Assembly (NCBI RefSeq): GCF_000001735.4
Contig: NC_003076.8
Span: 9,176,001 to 9,240,000 of the forward strand
Direction of reading: 5' to 3'
DNA length: 64,000 nt
DNA from: Arabidopsis thaliana
Taxonomy: Eukaryota > Streptophyta > Magnoliopsida > Brassicales > Brassicaceae
Made by a program: the position numbers and the translations under genes. This document shows positions 1 to 12,363 of the stretch, piece by piece; position 1 is the stretch's first letter, and each line of letters opens with the position of its first letter. The notes under the pieces are model-generated. The model saw only the letters and a program-made list of their open reading frames with translations, was not told where the DNA came from and did no database searches.

Positions 1-568
1 CTATTTAAACTTCAAATATCATCAATAAGATGGAGTGTATATGGACTAGATAGTTCAGATTACTCATGTGTATAGAAAAACTAATCGCATATTGAATGAA
101 TTAGCAAACTCTGCATTTTATTTACCGCTTAGTCTGCATTTATTTGATGTTTGTCTGATAGTTGCAAGTTCGACATTGTTTGAGTATACACATGAGATGT
201 TTTTTTTTTTTTTTTTTAATTTTTTTTTGTTTTTTTTTTATTTTACATATAAGATGTTGTTTCTACAAAGTGTTTGAATGTACTTTTATGTTATGAATAA
301 ATCATATGAGGATTTTGTTCCATATACATTATAAAAAAAAAAATGGAGTGTATAAAATAACAAGATAATTTATTATGATGAAATATATAATTAAAATATA
401 TTGTAAATTGAATGTGTTTGATTGAAATTATTAAATACCAAAAGTTACTAAATTAAATTTTAAAAAAGTGTGTGGATCACCGTTTACTATTTAAAATTTA
501 GATATTATTAATGAATATTTGAATAAATTTATATCATACACTCGCCTATTTAGGCGGGCCTTAATTAG
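1..568 (+). mobile_element. Decayed Helitron-like 3' portion
   Basis: This AT-rich stretch ends with a hairpin of the form CGCC-TATTTA-GGCG at about 544-556 and then TTAG at 565-568. The upstream text (about 465-510, a 'tttactatttaaaattta' stretch) matches the 3' part of the better preserved Helitron at 28360-29315, which ends in a similar hairpin and CTAG. I infer a 3' fragment of the same family with a mutated terminus; its 5' end lies outside the window. A T-rich run at about 200-240 contains a low-complexity open frame that is not a gene. Confidence 0.4.
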
Positions 569-1113
569 TATTGTATAAAACACCAGTAATAACTAATACT
601 AGGTAGTACTAGTATTTTATGTCATTCTAGTATATTTCGAATATTAATGTTTTAGTTTAATTATATATCAGTTATGTAATTTTTGTTAGGAAATGGTGAT
701 ATAACTATAACTATATACATTTGTAATAATATATGAAACCGTTGTCGTCATTGTCGGAAAAATACAGCTGAAGGTGTAGGAATAGAAATAGTGATTTTAT
801 CACGTGACGCTAACGCCATGGGTGGCGATAGCTCGTCCCATCTTTCGTTCGTTTGTTTTTGTTCTTCGATACTAATAGATTCTCTCTATCAGTTTCGTAT
901 TATTATATCCTTAATCAATTCATAACTACGCCGTTTATTTTGGATGGGTCGAATCATTTTCTTATTTCTAAATCAACTACTTGATTAAACAAATCACAGT
1001 CATGGCGGTCAATTAATAAGCTGCTTAATTGATAATTCATGTTTTATGTTTTGATATTTGTTATATATTAATTTATTATTAAAATTTAGTATTTTTTTCA
1101 TTTGCGGTTTTTT
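569..1113. other. Gene-free AT-rich spacer
   Basis: I see no coding signal here. A G-box-like CACGTG lies near 800 inside a somewhat more GC-rich patch (about 740-850), but no gene start follows it, so I assign no function. Confidence 0.4.
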
Positions 1114-2160
1114 TTATTTATAGATATTAGCTAATAAATTTGTAATGTGTAATGTGGATATTAATATTCTACATTTATTTGATATATTTGGTTTAAGTAG
1201 AAAAAAGAGAAATTGAAGTGTATTTTTTTCTCTATCAGAGATATACCCGTGATATACCGCGAATTGATATTTTCATTAAAAAATTAAATATTTTATTTTA
1301 ATTAATATTATTTATATATAAATAACATATTAAGAGGTATATCACAGATTCACAAGCCTATATTTTATCAAAAAATGAATTTTTGTTTTTAAGATGATCT
1401 ATAGATATATGATATTGTTTGTTTTATGTATGATACAACTCACGACGATATTTATAACTAAAACATTTGAAATTTTAAGTTATATTTATTTTGTTAATAT
1501 TGTTAGTTGTGGTTAGTTTTTAAAATTGTATAATTGTATTTTTATTGTTAATTCTAAGATATCACCCAAAGTATATACCATCCCATATTAATATTAACCC
1601 AAATCCGTCTCACCATACAACTCACGACGATATTTAAAATTGTATTTTTTATTTATAGATATTAGCTAATGAATTTGTAATGTGTAATGTGGATATTAAT
1701 ATTCTACATTTATTTGATATATTTGGTTTAAGTAGAAAAAAGAGAAATTGAAGTGTATTTTTTTCTTTATCAGAGATATACCCGTGATACACCGCGAATT
1801 GATATTTTCATTAAAAAATTAAATATTTTATTTTAATTAATATTATTTATATATAAATAACATATTAAGAGGTATATCACAGATTCACAAGCCTATATTT
1901 TATTAAAAAATGAATTTTTGTTTTTAAGATGATCTATAGATATATGATATTGTTTGTTTTATGTATGATACAACTCACGACGATATTTATAACTAAAACA
2001 TTTGAAATTTTAAGTTATATTTATTTTGTTAATATTGTTAGTTGTGGTTAGTTTTTAAAATTGTATAATTGTATTTTTATTGTTAATTCTAAGATATCAC
2101 CCAAAGTATATACCATCCCATATTAATATTAACCCAAATCCGTCCCACCATATAACCCCG
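1114..2160. repeat. Direct tandem duplication, unit about 535 bp
   Basis: The text starting with 'tagatattag' at 1121 recurs at 1656 and stays nearly identical for about 500 bp, up to 'aacccaaatccgtc'. Only scattered single-base differences are visible. Part of the unit, with a CCCGTGATATACCGCG motif near 1246 and 'accatcccatattaat' near 1580, resembles in reverse orientation the Helitron-like region at 46.9-48.2 kb. It looks like a Helitron-derived repeat that was later duplicated in tandem. Confidence 0.8.
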
Positions 2161-3466
2161 TCTCGTGAAATTAAACATCATTTTGTCATTTTCTTATAAA
2201 ATTCAAATATTTCTAATATTTGAAACTTCAAAAAAACTTTTAATATCGATCTAAAATTTATGATTGTATTTTGATAGGATTTCACCCGTAGTATACCGTC
2301 CCGAATTAATAGATGTTTAAATATTTTAAATATTATAAATATTTAAAAAGTTTTTAAAGTTTAGTATTTTAAACTTTTAAAAATGTATAATATTTAACTT
2401 TTAATAGAGTTTAAATATTTATAATATTTTGAAAATTTTTAAAGGTTCAATTCTTTAAATTAAAGAACTGGAGTAAATCGGATAACACTTTTAATTTTGG
2501 ATGCCTGATAAATCAAGCTTCCTTCTCTTCTTATTCACAATCATTTTGGTCTTATTTATATTTTGACTCTGAACTATTGCCCAATTTTTTAAGCAATGTG
2601 TGACCTTGTACACTTATTTTTTTCTTCATCAATTGAGTAATATATGACCGTTTTTAAAATTTTGAATTGCATATACTGAAGATTTGTTGCTGGATTGACG
2701 ACTACGAGAAGTTGTTGAGCCGCCATTGAAGAGTCTCTGAGAAAGTTGAAGAGAGAGAGAGTTCGAGAGAGAGAGAGAGTTTGGGAATCAGTCTTGTGTA
2801 TTTTATTTTGTGTAGATCAAGTTTATCATAATTGTGTTTATGAAATCTTGAAAAATATCGAATGAATAATATTATTTAAGAATTACATCATATGCAGAAA
2901 AAACTAATATTTTTTTTTAACTATATGTATTTTATATATAAAATATTTTTTTTAGATATATTAACAAATAAAAGTGTAATAAAATTCATATATTTATTAT
3001 TAATGTAGAGATTTTAGGAAATTAGCATTTAATTGAATGTAGTTCAATGAATATAAGATTTAATTAAGGATATAAATCTAGAATAATATATTCTTTAGAT
3101 AGATTTGTAGGGACTAAAAACTAAATAAAGGAAATAGTATATTCAAGTGTTTTATGCGAAATAACGATTTGTTAGTTTTTAGTTATAAATTATTTGTTTG
3201 ATATTAAATTTGTAACGATTAATATTGAAATTAGTAAATAGGTGAGAGATTTTTGGCCAAAAATCTTACCAAAAATGTATATGTAGATATGTTATACAAC
3301 TGGTATTACATAATGTAGGTATTTTTTTCATATTTCGATAAGTACAAACTAAACTAATGTATGTGTATGTTGTGTACATTTTTCCTAAACTATTGGTTTT
3401 TCATATGGGGATGCTAACACCATGCAAGCTGATTGCCAATGTTGATGACTCTAGTATTAGTGTGAG
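2161..3466. other. Gene-free spacer with a GA microsatellite
   Basis: The stretch is AT-rich with no convincing coding region. A purine-rich GA repeat lies at about 2748-2783, directly after a short GC-richer segment (2690-2750). The segment at 2260-2310 repeats the 'cacccgtagtataccgtccc' theme of the Helitron-like repeat upstream. Confidence 0.4.
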
Positions 3467-4210
3467 TAGGGATGTTAAATACGGTTTCTGATCTAGTCCG
3501 GTCCTGTTTATTTAAAGTCCAACACTAAATGAGCCATAACCCTTTTTAAGTATTATTTTTTTTAAAACAAGGTTGAGCCCTATCCTAGCCCTTTCTAACT
3601 ATTCAATCTTTTTTCCAAGTTAAAGAGTGGATTTTCCAACAAAAAATTTCTAAGTTTATAACACTATTGTTTAATTATCAAATAGAGACACAAGAACATC
3701 ACAACATACAAAAAAACAAAAAAACTCATAAATATCATATTACAAATCCAAAATAAACAGAGCGAATTATAAAACTTCTCATCATGTGTTAGAATCTCCA
3801 ACTCATGCGTGGGCAGCAGCACGTGACATATATAGACGTTTTTTTTATAGCTCGAGTTCTTTAGTCGCGATTTACAATTTCTATATTTGCCATCTTTGTA
3901 GCATCATTATATTCTTGTTTTTCAGTGTCTCCTACAAATTAATGATATAAGTTAGTTCAAGAGAATGATTCATATAAGTTAATAACTTCATTTTACAATT
4001 TACCTTCAAAATCTGCATATCTACGAAGCCAATTGCGGATGGAAATTAATGTTTGCATATTTTGGAGAAAAAAATGATTCCTAAAAAGATTTAACACCCA
4101 ACCTCCAACGCTGAAAGCAGACTCTGATGCTAGTGTGGTGATTAGGATGCTAAACAAATCAGATGGCATTGAAGCCAAATCACCATACCTATGTTGATTC
4201 TCTTTCTAAA
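3467..4210 (-). pseudogene. hAT transposase C-terminal relic
   Basis: The minus strand at 4178-3993 encodes a 61-residue piece with the hallmark of the hAT C-terminal dimerisation domain: SESAFSVGGWVLNLFR followed by LISIRNWLRR. In this family the block lies near the C-terminus, with Ser-Glu-Ser and the Asn-Trp-Leu motif conserved. No full transposase frame continues upstream. A TAGGGATG at 3467, of the kind found at hAT termini, lies on the expected downstream side and may be the element's end, but I found no matching 8-bp duplication. I read it as a dead, 5'-truncated copy. Confidence 0.65.
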
Positions 4211-5644
4211 AACTTAAAATTTCCATGTCAGATAAAGTTTTCATCTCTACTCTCGGTTGATCATCTAAATAAATTTCCAAAGTTGACTTAGTAATTTTTG
4301 AAACAAATATAAAGTTACTTTCAAAGCAAAAAAAAACTTGTAAATATACAAATACACACAAGATTAGTTAAACGAGAACAAGAAAGTTAAAGATATTCAA
4401 ATATATTATTATACTTACATCATTCACATCTGTTTCTATTGGCGATTTATTGAAAAGCTCGTTTTGAGTAATTAGTATGAGATTCTTGTCATCACATGTG
4501 TAAGTGCATTGCTCACCTCTGTGCCCGTTAATGCAGTTTCTGAATTCTTCCTAGATTGTTCAGTAAGGAGAACATATGGCACCGAGAGCCACCATTTTTC
4601 TGATCATATGTGCAATCAAAAACGTCACTAGAGCCATTACGATGGAGAATGAGCTACTGGTGCCGATATTGAAAGTAAATTACAAGATTACGTATTTCTT
4701 CTAAAAGATTTTGAGTCCAAGTCAACATAATTTGGAACGGTAACGTTGATGCATACGATATTATGATTTAAAGTTGACATCAACATCTTAGAAAAGTAGC
4801 TTTTGAGGTCATCAAGTTTCTATTCATAGTATGAGATAAGCTCAAGGACCATTATGGAAAGCGATCTTCGGTATAAAAAAGTTGTGGACGAATGTTGCTG
4901 ATAGAAAGATCACAGGGAAAGAAGCAATAACAAACATGTACAAGGAGCTTGATGTGTTTGATTCCACTCCCAATGAAAGAGTTTTACAAAATGGAAATTG
5001 AGAAATCAATAAAAGCATGAAGGCGTAGGAGCACTTTAAGCCTAAGGAAGTCCATTCCAAATTGTATTCTTTTTTTTTCTTTCTTTTTTTTTGTTTTTTG
5101 TTTTGAGGTATTTTTATTAGAATAATAGAGGTGCTATGTTAATGGCAGTTCATGTATAATGATTTTCCATGTAATAATAGTTTATTCCCACGAGTCTTTT
5201 TTTTTTTTGGGTCAATAGATGATTAATTACCTCCACTCCTACACTATCATAAATCAAAAACTAATTTCACAAAATTCACATTATGTTAATAAAATATGTT
5301 CCCGCTGTCCCATATTGTAAACCTTTATAGCTAAAAACACAGTTTAAAAAAAACATAAATGTTTTATTATTTTACATAAAATATAATCATCTAACATTTA
5401 TTTAAAACTTTTTAACCAATAGATAGTAGAATGGAAATAATCATAATATACTAAACAAACATAAATTATGAAAAAATATTTATGTTTTATTTAGTAAAAA
5501 AATCTAATAAAATGAAACAAGATTTTTTTTAAAAAAATATATATTTATGTAGTTGTGAAGATTTTTTTCCTCTCTTTTCCGATGATATATAGATTTTTGA
5601 TTAGACGAAAAAAACAACAATTTAAATTTGTTCTATTTACAAGG
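4211..5644. other. Gene-free spacer, possible further transposon debris
   Basis: There is no intact gene. On the + strand 4843-5001 reads as an open stretch (KKLWTNVADRKITGKEAI, then a stop) with protein-like composition but no start codon and no family I recognise; it may be decayed transposon coding sequence. T-rich runs lie at 5065-5105 and 5195-5210. The part from 5290 to 5640 is very AT-rich. Confidence 0.3.
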
Positions 5645-5649
5645 CAAAG

Positions 5650-6804
5650 TGTAAGGCCCGTGAACCGGAAAATTGGTTAAAGTTTGTTTTTAAATCATTC
5701 GGTTTAATTGGTTGGGTTAATTAGAAATCCTAGAGTGTGCCTATAAAAGAAGCAAACTCGAAATTAGGGCTTTAGTTAGCTACTTTTCGTTTTATAAAGG
5801 AAAAAAAGAGAGAAAAGGAGAAGGAGCAGAATCGTTAGGGTTTGGGAGAAATCAGTTTCGTCATATCAAATCGTGGTAAAAGGTAACCAAATTTGGTAGA
5901 GTTATTTCCAAGTCCTTTATAGTTATTCTCCAGTTTATAGAATTGGATTTGGATTAAAATTGATTGAGTTATTCGCAGTTTCGTGAGACACGTTTTCTCA
6001 GACGCGAATTAGGATCAGCGGAGATTGAAACTGAGATCGTGGTCTCGTCTGTTTTCCGATCGGCACGAGATTTTGTGGGAAGCTTTGTGACGTCTGCAGC
6101 TAGGATTTCACCGCAGCGATTGAATAGTTAACGGTTAGCTTGTATTTTAGGGTTTCGTCTTTGGGACTGCTTGTTTCTGGTTTTTCCTGTCCAGTTTGCT
6201 CCAAGGTTGCTTTTGGTTGTGGACTTGTTGTAGGACGTTTCTGGACTGTTTCAGACGCAAAGAGAGTCTCTCCTGGATTTAATTGCTATTAGAATCAATT
6301 TGTTAAGGTGAGTGCGTGACCATGAGCTTATCTGAGCGATTGGGTTGTGTGATGATATGTAGGTATGGTGAATGTGTTTTGGGTGAATTGTTCAATGACT
6401 GGTTTGTTTGTATTGTATTCGTGATTATACCTTTTTATTTGCTTGTGTGTATAGCTCGTAGATGGGAGGATCGCCTCACTAAATATTTATGATAATACTT
6501 ACGCATCTCATTGTGTTGTTGATGCAGGTAAAAATAAAGTGTGATTGTGGAATCATGGCAAGGAAGAGAGGATGATCTAGGAACTCGTTTGTTTTATGTT
6601 TGGTGTTTTTGGTTATTGAAACCCGGTTAGGATTGTCAGTTATTCTTGGTTTTGTTGATCGAATTATTTATTTATTCATAAAATAGTATTTCTGACTTGC
6701 GGTTTAATTATTATGTTATTGGTTGGTTTAATTAGATATTTATGGGAATATTTAATTATATATATATATATTTTTTTTTTTAAAAAATGGGTCGGGTTGT
6801 TTCA
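5650..6804 (+). repeat. 5' LTR of the Gypsy element
   Basis: The LTR begins TGTAAGGCCC and ends GTTGTTTCA. A TATA box (TATAAAA, 5742-5748) lies near its start, so transcription probably begins about 30 bp downstream. Compared with the 3' LTR it keeps about 95 bp (roughly 5808-5902) that the downstream copy lacks. Confidence 0.93.
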
Positions 6805-6807
6805 ATT

Positions 6808-6820
6808 TGGTATCAGAGCG
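6808..6820 (+). other. Primer-binding site, initiator Met tRNA type
   Basis: TGGTATCAGAGCG begins three bases after the 5' LTR. It matches the usual plant retrotransposon site complementary to the 3' end of initiator methionyl tRNA, which primes minus-strand synthesis. Confidence 0.9.
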
Positions 6821-7056
6821 ATTACGGTTCTAGGATGTGTAGAAAAATTAATTGATGAATTATTTTCCTGATGATTGATGTGGGATGAGCTAGGGTGTTA
6901 GCATATTGAGGATTGATTATGGAGTGTTTAGTCAATTGTGTGTTGTTGGAGTCCTAGCATCATCTTCTCCGAGCCTTAAATGAGATTCCACGGTAAGTTG
7001 TTTGTGATATATTCGTTTGTTTTAGTTTCTTAGCCATTTGTTCTTGAGTAGCGCAG

Positions 7057-10000
7057 ATGGTTAGAGGAGCTGGAGTTCGTGGTCATGGTAAGGGACAAGT
7101 CCTCGAGGGTACCGGCGAGAGTGATGGCCACAGTGCCACAGTTGAGCAGAGTGTGGGTTCACAGCCTGAGTTTGTGGAGCCCGGGGTTAGGAACGGTTTT
7201 GGTGCCGATATAGCTGGTGCAGCCGGAGTAGGGGCTGGTGGAGCTGGTGTCGGTACCGGTGTGCATGTCGTTGATGCTGAGGGCCCAGGAGTGATGGGTG
7301 CCGCAGCTGGAGGAGCCCAGATTCCAGAGGTTGGTTTGGCGGGCCTGCTGAGGCAGTTGTTAGAGCGGTTACCAGGTGTGGTACTAGTGCAGGCTCCAGT
7401 GGCGCCACGAGTGACGGAAGTGCAGCAGAGGGCTGCGGTTGCTGAGGAGGTTCCATCTTATTTGAGGATGATGGAGCAGTTGCAGAGGATTGGCACCAGG
7501 TATTTTTCTGGTGGTACTAGTCCTGAGGAGGCCGACAATTGGAGGTTGCGGGTTGAGCGGAACTTCGGTTCGAGCAGATGCCCGGGGAGTATCGGGTGGA
7601 TCTAGCAGTGCATTTTCTAGAGGGAGATGCACATTTGTGGTGGCGGAGTGTGACTGCCAGGAGGAGGCAGGCGGATATGTCTTGGGCAGATTTCGTGGTT
7701 GAGTTTAATGCCAAGTACTTTCTGAAGGAGGCGCTCGACCGTATGGAGGCGCGTTTTCTTGAGCTGAAACAGGGTGAGCGGTCGGTTCGGGAGTATGACC
7801 GGGAGTTTAACCGACTCTTGGCGTATGCGGGTCGGGGCATGGAGGATGACCAGGCCCAGATGAGGAAGTTCTTGAGGGGACTTCGAACGGATTTGAGAGT
7901 GCGGTGTAGAGTGTCGCAGTACGCCACGAAGGCGGCACTGGTGGAGACGGCTGCTGAGGTAGAGGAGGACCTTCAGAGGCAGGTGGTGGGAGTGAGTCCA
8001 GCGGTACAACCGAAGAAGACTCAGCAGCAGATGACACCTAGCAAGGGCGGCAAGCCTGCAACGGAGCAGAAGAGGAAGTGGGATCATCCTTCCAGAGCTG
8101 GACAGGGTTGTCGTGCAGGATGTTTTTCTTGTGGGAGCCTTGACCACAAGGTGGCGGATTGCACGCAGCGAGCTGAGACGAGGGAGTGTTACCACTGTAG
8201 GGAAAGGGGATATCTCCACGTCAAGGTTGCTGGAGGGCAGGTTCTAGCGGTTCTCGGGAGAGCAAAGGGTGTAGATATTCAGATTGCAGGAGAGTCAATG
8301 CCAGCAGATTTGATTATCAGCCTTGTAGAGTTGTATGATGTTATTCTAGGAATGGATTGGTTGGATCATTATAGAGTACATCTTGACTGCCACCGTGGGA
8401 GAGTTTCTTTTGAGCGGCCAGAGGGAAGGTTGGTTTATCAGGGAGTGAGACCTACCTCAGGGAGTCTCGTCATCTCAGCATTGCAGGCAGAGAAAATGAT
8501 CGAGAAGGGCTGCGAGGCTTACCTGATGACGATATCTATGCCAGAGTCTGTGGGGCAGGTAGCAGTGAGCGACATTCGGGTTGTTCAGGAGTTCGAGGAT
8601 GTGTTTCAATCGTTGCAGGAGTTACCACCATCACGGTCTGATCCTTTCACGATTGAGTTGGAACCAGGGACAGCGTCGTTGTCTAAAGCACCCTACAGGA
8701 TGGCTCCAGCAGAGATGGCAGAGCTAAAGAAGCAGCTAGAGGATTTTTTGGGTAAGAGATTCATTCGTCCTAGTACTTCACCTTGGAGAGCGCCGATGTT
8801 ATTTATGAAGAAGAAGGACGGGAGTTTCCGCTTATGTATTGACTACCGGGGGTTGAACCAGGTCACTGTGAAGAACAAGTACCCTTTGCCAAGGATCGAT
8901 GAGTTGTTGGATCAGTTGAGGGGTGCTACTTGTTTCTCCAAAATTGATTTGACGTCGGATTATCACCAGATCCCGATAGCGGAGGCAGATGTTCGCAAGA
9001 CTGCTTTCAGGACGAGATATGGACATTTTGAGTTCGTGGTGATGCCTTTCGGGTTGACTAATGCACCTGCAGCGTTCATGAGGTTGATGAACAGCGTGTT
9101 CCAGGAGTTTTTGGATGAGTTTGTGATCATCTTTATTGATGACATTCTGGTGTATTCTAAGAGTCCTGAGGAGCATGAGGTACATCTGAGGAGAGTGAAG
9201 GAGAAGCTGCGGGAGCAGAAGTTGTTCGCTAAGTTGAGTAAGTGCAGTTTCTGGCAGAGAGAAATGGGTTTTTTGGGTCACATTGTTTCTGCAGAGGGAG
9301 TTTCAGTGGATCCAGAGAAGATTGAGGCTATCAGAGATTGGCCTAGACCGACCAATGCCGTTGAGATAAGGAGTTTTCTTGGTTTGGCAGGGTATTACAG
9401 GAGGTTCGTCAAGGGGTTTGCGAGTATGGCACAACCGATGACTAAGCTAACAGGGAAGGATGTTCCTTTTGTGTGGTCACCGGAGTGCGAGGAGGGTTTC
9501 GTGAGCCTGAAGGAGATGTTGACGAGTACACCAGTGTTAGCATTGCCAGAGCATGGAGAGCCTTACAGTGTGTATACTGATGCCTCGGGAGTTGGTTTGG
9601 GGTGTGTTCTAATGCAGCGTGGGAAGGTTATTGCCTATGCATCACGGCAGTTGAGGAAGCATGAGGGCAACTATCCTACTCACGATTTGGAGATGGCTGC
9701 AGTAATCTTTGCCTTGAAAATTTGGAGGTCTTATCTTTATGGCGGGAAAGTACAGGTGTTCACGGATCATAAGAGTTTGAAGTATATCTTCACTCAGCCA
9801 GAGCTGAACCTGAGGCAGAGGCGATGGATGGAGTTGGTGGCTGATTATGATCTCGAGATAGCTTACCATCCTGGTAAGGCTAATGTGATTGTAGACGCGT
9901 TGAGCCGTAAGCGCGTGGGCGCGGCTCCAGGGCAGAGTGTTGAGGCCTTGGTGAGTGAGATTGGTGCTTTGCGGTTATGTGATGTGGCACGAGAGCCATT

Positions 10001-11457
10001 GGGATTGGAAGTTGTGGATCGAGCAGATCTTCTGACTAGAGTTCGGTTGGCTTAGGAGAAGGATGAGGGGTTGATTTCGGCTTCTAAGGTAGAGGGCTCT
10101 GAGTATCAGTTTGCAGCTAATGAGACTATCCTTGTGCATGAACGAGTTTGTGTGCCTAAGAATGAGGAGTTGTGACGGGAGATCTTGAGTGAGGCTCATG
10201 CGAGCATGTTTTCCATTCATCCAGGAGCGACTAAGATGTACCGAGACCTCAAGCGGTACTATCAGTGGGTCGGGATGAAGAGGGATGTAGCTAATTGGGT
10301 TGCAGAGTGCGATGTTTGCCAGTTAGTTAAGGCTGAGCATCAGGTGCCAGGTGGCGTGTTGCAGAGTTTACCCATTCCTGAGTGGAAGTGGGATTTTATC
10401 ACGATGGATTTTGTGGTTGGGTTGCCTGTGTCGCGAACCAAAGATGCTATTTGGGTGATCGTGGACCGTTTGACTAAGTCAGCACATTTTCTGGCCATCA
10501 GAAAAAACCGATGGAGCGGCGGTGTTGGCTAATAAATATGTGAACGAGATTGTGAAGTTGCATGGAGTACCTGTGAGTATTGTGTCAGACAGGGATTCCA
10601 AGTTTACTTCTGGATTTTGGAGAGCCTTTTAGGCAGAGATGGGTACTAAGGTGCAGATGAGCACGGCTTATCATCCACAGAGAGATGGGCAATCTGAGAG
10701 GACTATTCAGACGCTTGAGGATATGTTGCGGATGTGTGTCTTGGATTGGGGAGGTCGTTGGGCGGATCACTTTAGTCTGGTAGAGTTTGCTTATAACAAT
10801 AGCTATCAGATGAGTATTGGGATGACTCCTTTTGAGACGTTGTACGGGAGGCCATGCAGGACACCGTTATGCTGGACCCAAGTGGGGGAGAGGAGCATAT
10901 ATGGTGCAGATTATGTTCAAGAGACCTTAGAGAGGATCCGGGTTCTTAAGCTGAACATGAAGGAAGCTCAGGATCGAAAGCGGAGTTATGCTGACAAGAG
11001 GAGGAGAGAGCTTGAGTTTGAGGTTGGGGACAGAGTGTATCTTAAGATGGCCATGTTGCGAGGTCCGAACAGATCTATCTCAGAGACTAAGTTGAGTCCT
11101 AGGTACATGGGTCCGTTCAGGATTGTTGAGAGGGTGGGACCAGTGGCATACAGGTTAGAGTTGCTTGATGTTATGCGTGCGTTTCACAAGGTCTTTCATT
11201 TGTCGATGCTGAGGAAGTGTCTTCACAAGGATGATGAGGTGTTGGCTAAGATTCCAGAGGATCTTCAGCCCAACATGACTTTGGAGACGAGACCAGTGAG
11301 GGTTCTCGAGAGGAGGATCAAGGAACTTCGGCGGAAGAAGATTCCTTTGATCAAAGTCCTGTGGGACTGCGATGGTGTGACAGAGGAGACTTGGGAGCCA
11401 GAGGCGAGGATGAAGGCAAGGTTCAAGACGTGGTTCGAGAAGCAGGTTGCTGCATGA
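7057..11457 (+). pseudogene. Broken gag-pol of the Gypsy element
   Basis: Coding runs from ATG 7057 to a stop at 11455-11457, disrupted by a frameshift near 7575-7590, stops at 10053 (TAG), 10172 (TGA) and 10630 (TAG), and a one-base shift in an A-run near 10502. Visible domains are gag with a CCHC zinc knuckle ([14 protein letters not shown], about 8120-8161), reverse transcriptase with FIDDILVYS (about 9130), RNase H beginning YTDASG (about 9575), integrase with the zinc-binding CDVCQ and the catalytic region around MDF, SDRDSKF and SERTIQ, and a chromodomain-like C-terminus ending [17 protein letters not shown]. The aspartic protease Asp-Ser/Thr-Gly motif is absent: a second knuckle-like CYHCRERG (about 8188) runs straight into the post-active-site part of the protease, implying an internal deletion near 8215. 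Confidence 0.93.
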
Positions 11458-12363
11458 GTTTGCCTTTCCTTGGTTTCCAGTTTCAGTGTTGTTGAGTTTT
11501 TGAGCTTTTGAGTTGTTGTTCTTATTTCTCTTTTATTTGTATTTTCGTTTGGAGTTGTAACGATCATAACAGTTGATGATTAATAAGATGAGTATTTTTT
11601 CTTGGATTTGACTTGAGTTGTCTTATTTAAGATTGTGTTGTGCGGTTTCCAAAAATGAAAAGTTTCCTAGAAAGGACTTGTCTATTTTTGGAAAGTTTGA
11701 GTAAACAACCTAAGAGATCCGTGTGTTTACGAGATGGCCGGGAGTTGGTCATAAGGATATTCTCGAGGGATATGATGGATGGTGAGACATAGAGGTGTCT
11801 TACGCGAATCCATGAGAGAGTCTGGAGATATGCTCGGAAGCGTTTAATATTGTTGCTCGAGGGACATGAAGGTCCCAACGACTCGTGAGGAGCGGGGTAT
11901 GCTCCTGAGGTACCGGTAACTCGAGGGACATGGTGTATTTAGAGAACGAGGGGTACGGTGGCTTCGGGTGACGATCCGAGAGCACGCTTTAGGGTGACGA
12001 CCCGAGAGCGAGTTTTGTGGTATTATTTTCGCCAAGTGTCGTAACTCGATGACTTTGTGGCTGAGAGTGAGCCGACACAACTCAGGGTTTGACTTTGAGT
12101 GGGGAAGATAATATGTGTGATACCCGAGATACCGTAGCCGAGGCCTGAGAGTGACGGTTTATGCTCGAAGATTGCAGTCTGAGAGTGGAGAGTGAGTTGT
12201 GAGCAACAATGACTAGTAAATCGTGAGTATATTGACTGGATAGAGAGACCTAGAGGGGGTCTGGTTGAAGGGAGTGCAGACTGTAGTGATGGTTGCACGG
12301 AGTTCCTCGGAGTGGAAGGGTGAAGCTAGATTCGAGGACGAATCTATGTTAGTGGGGGAGAAT
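11458..12363 (+). other. Untranslated 3' region of the Gypsy element
   Basis: About 900 bp lie between the integrase stop and the 3' LTR, with no coding signal. The region is GC-richer than the flanks and contains repeated 'tcgagggacatg' motifs (about 11856 and 11921) and 'gggtgacgayccgagagc' motifs (about 11966 and 11990). It ends in a purine-rich tract GTGGGGGAGAA (about 12352-12362), the likely plus-strand primer. Confidence 0.7.

Noticed and set aside
68..277. Open frame of 69 codons at the left edge
   Set aside because: It runs through poly-T tracts and encodes Phe-rich low-complexity sequence, with no domain.
4842..5060. Minus-strand frame of 72 codons
   Set aside because: The opposite strand reads more like decayed protein sequence and neither has a start context or recognised family; kept only as possible transposon debris.
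7187..8219. Several minus-strand frames opposite Gypsy gag
   Set aside because: Antisense shadows of a GC-rich coding region. The + strand carries gag with a zinc knuckle.
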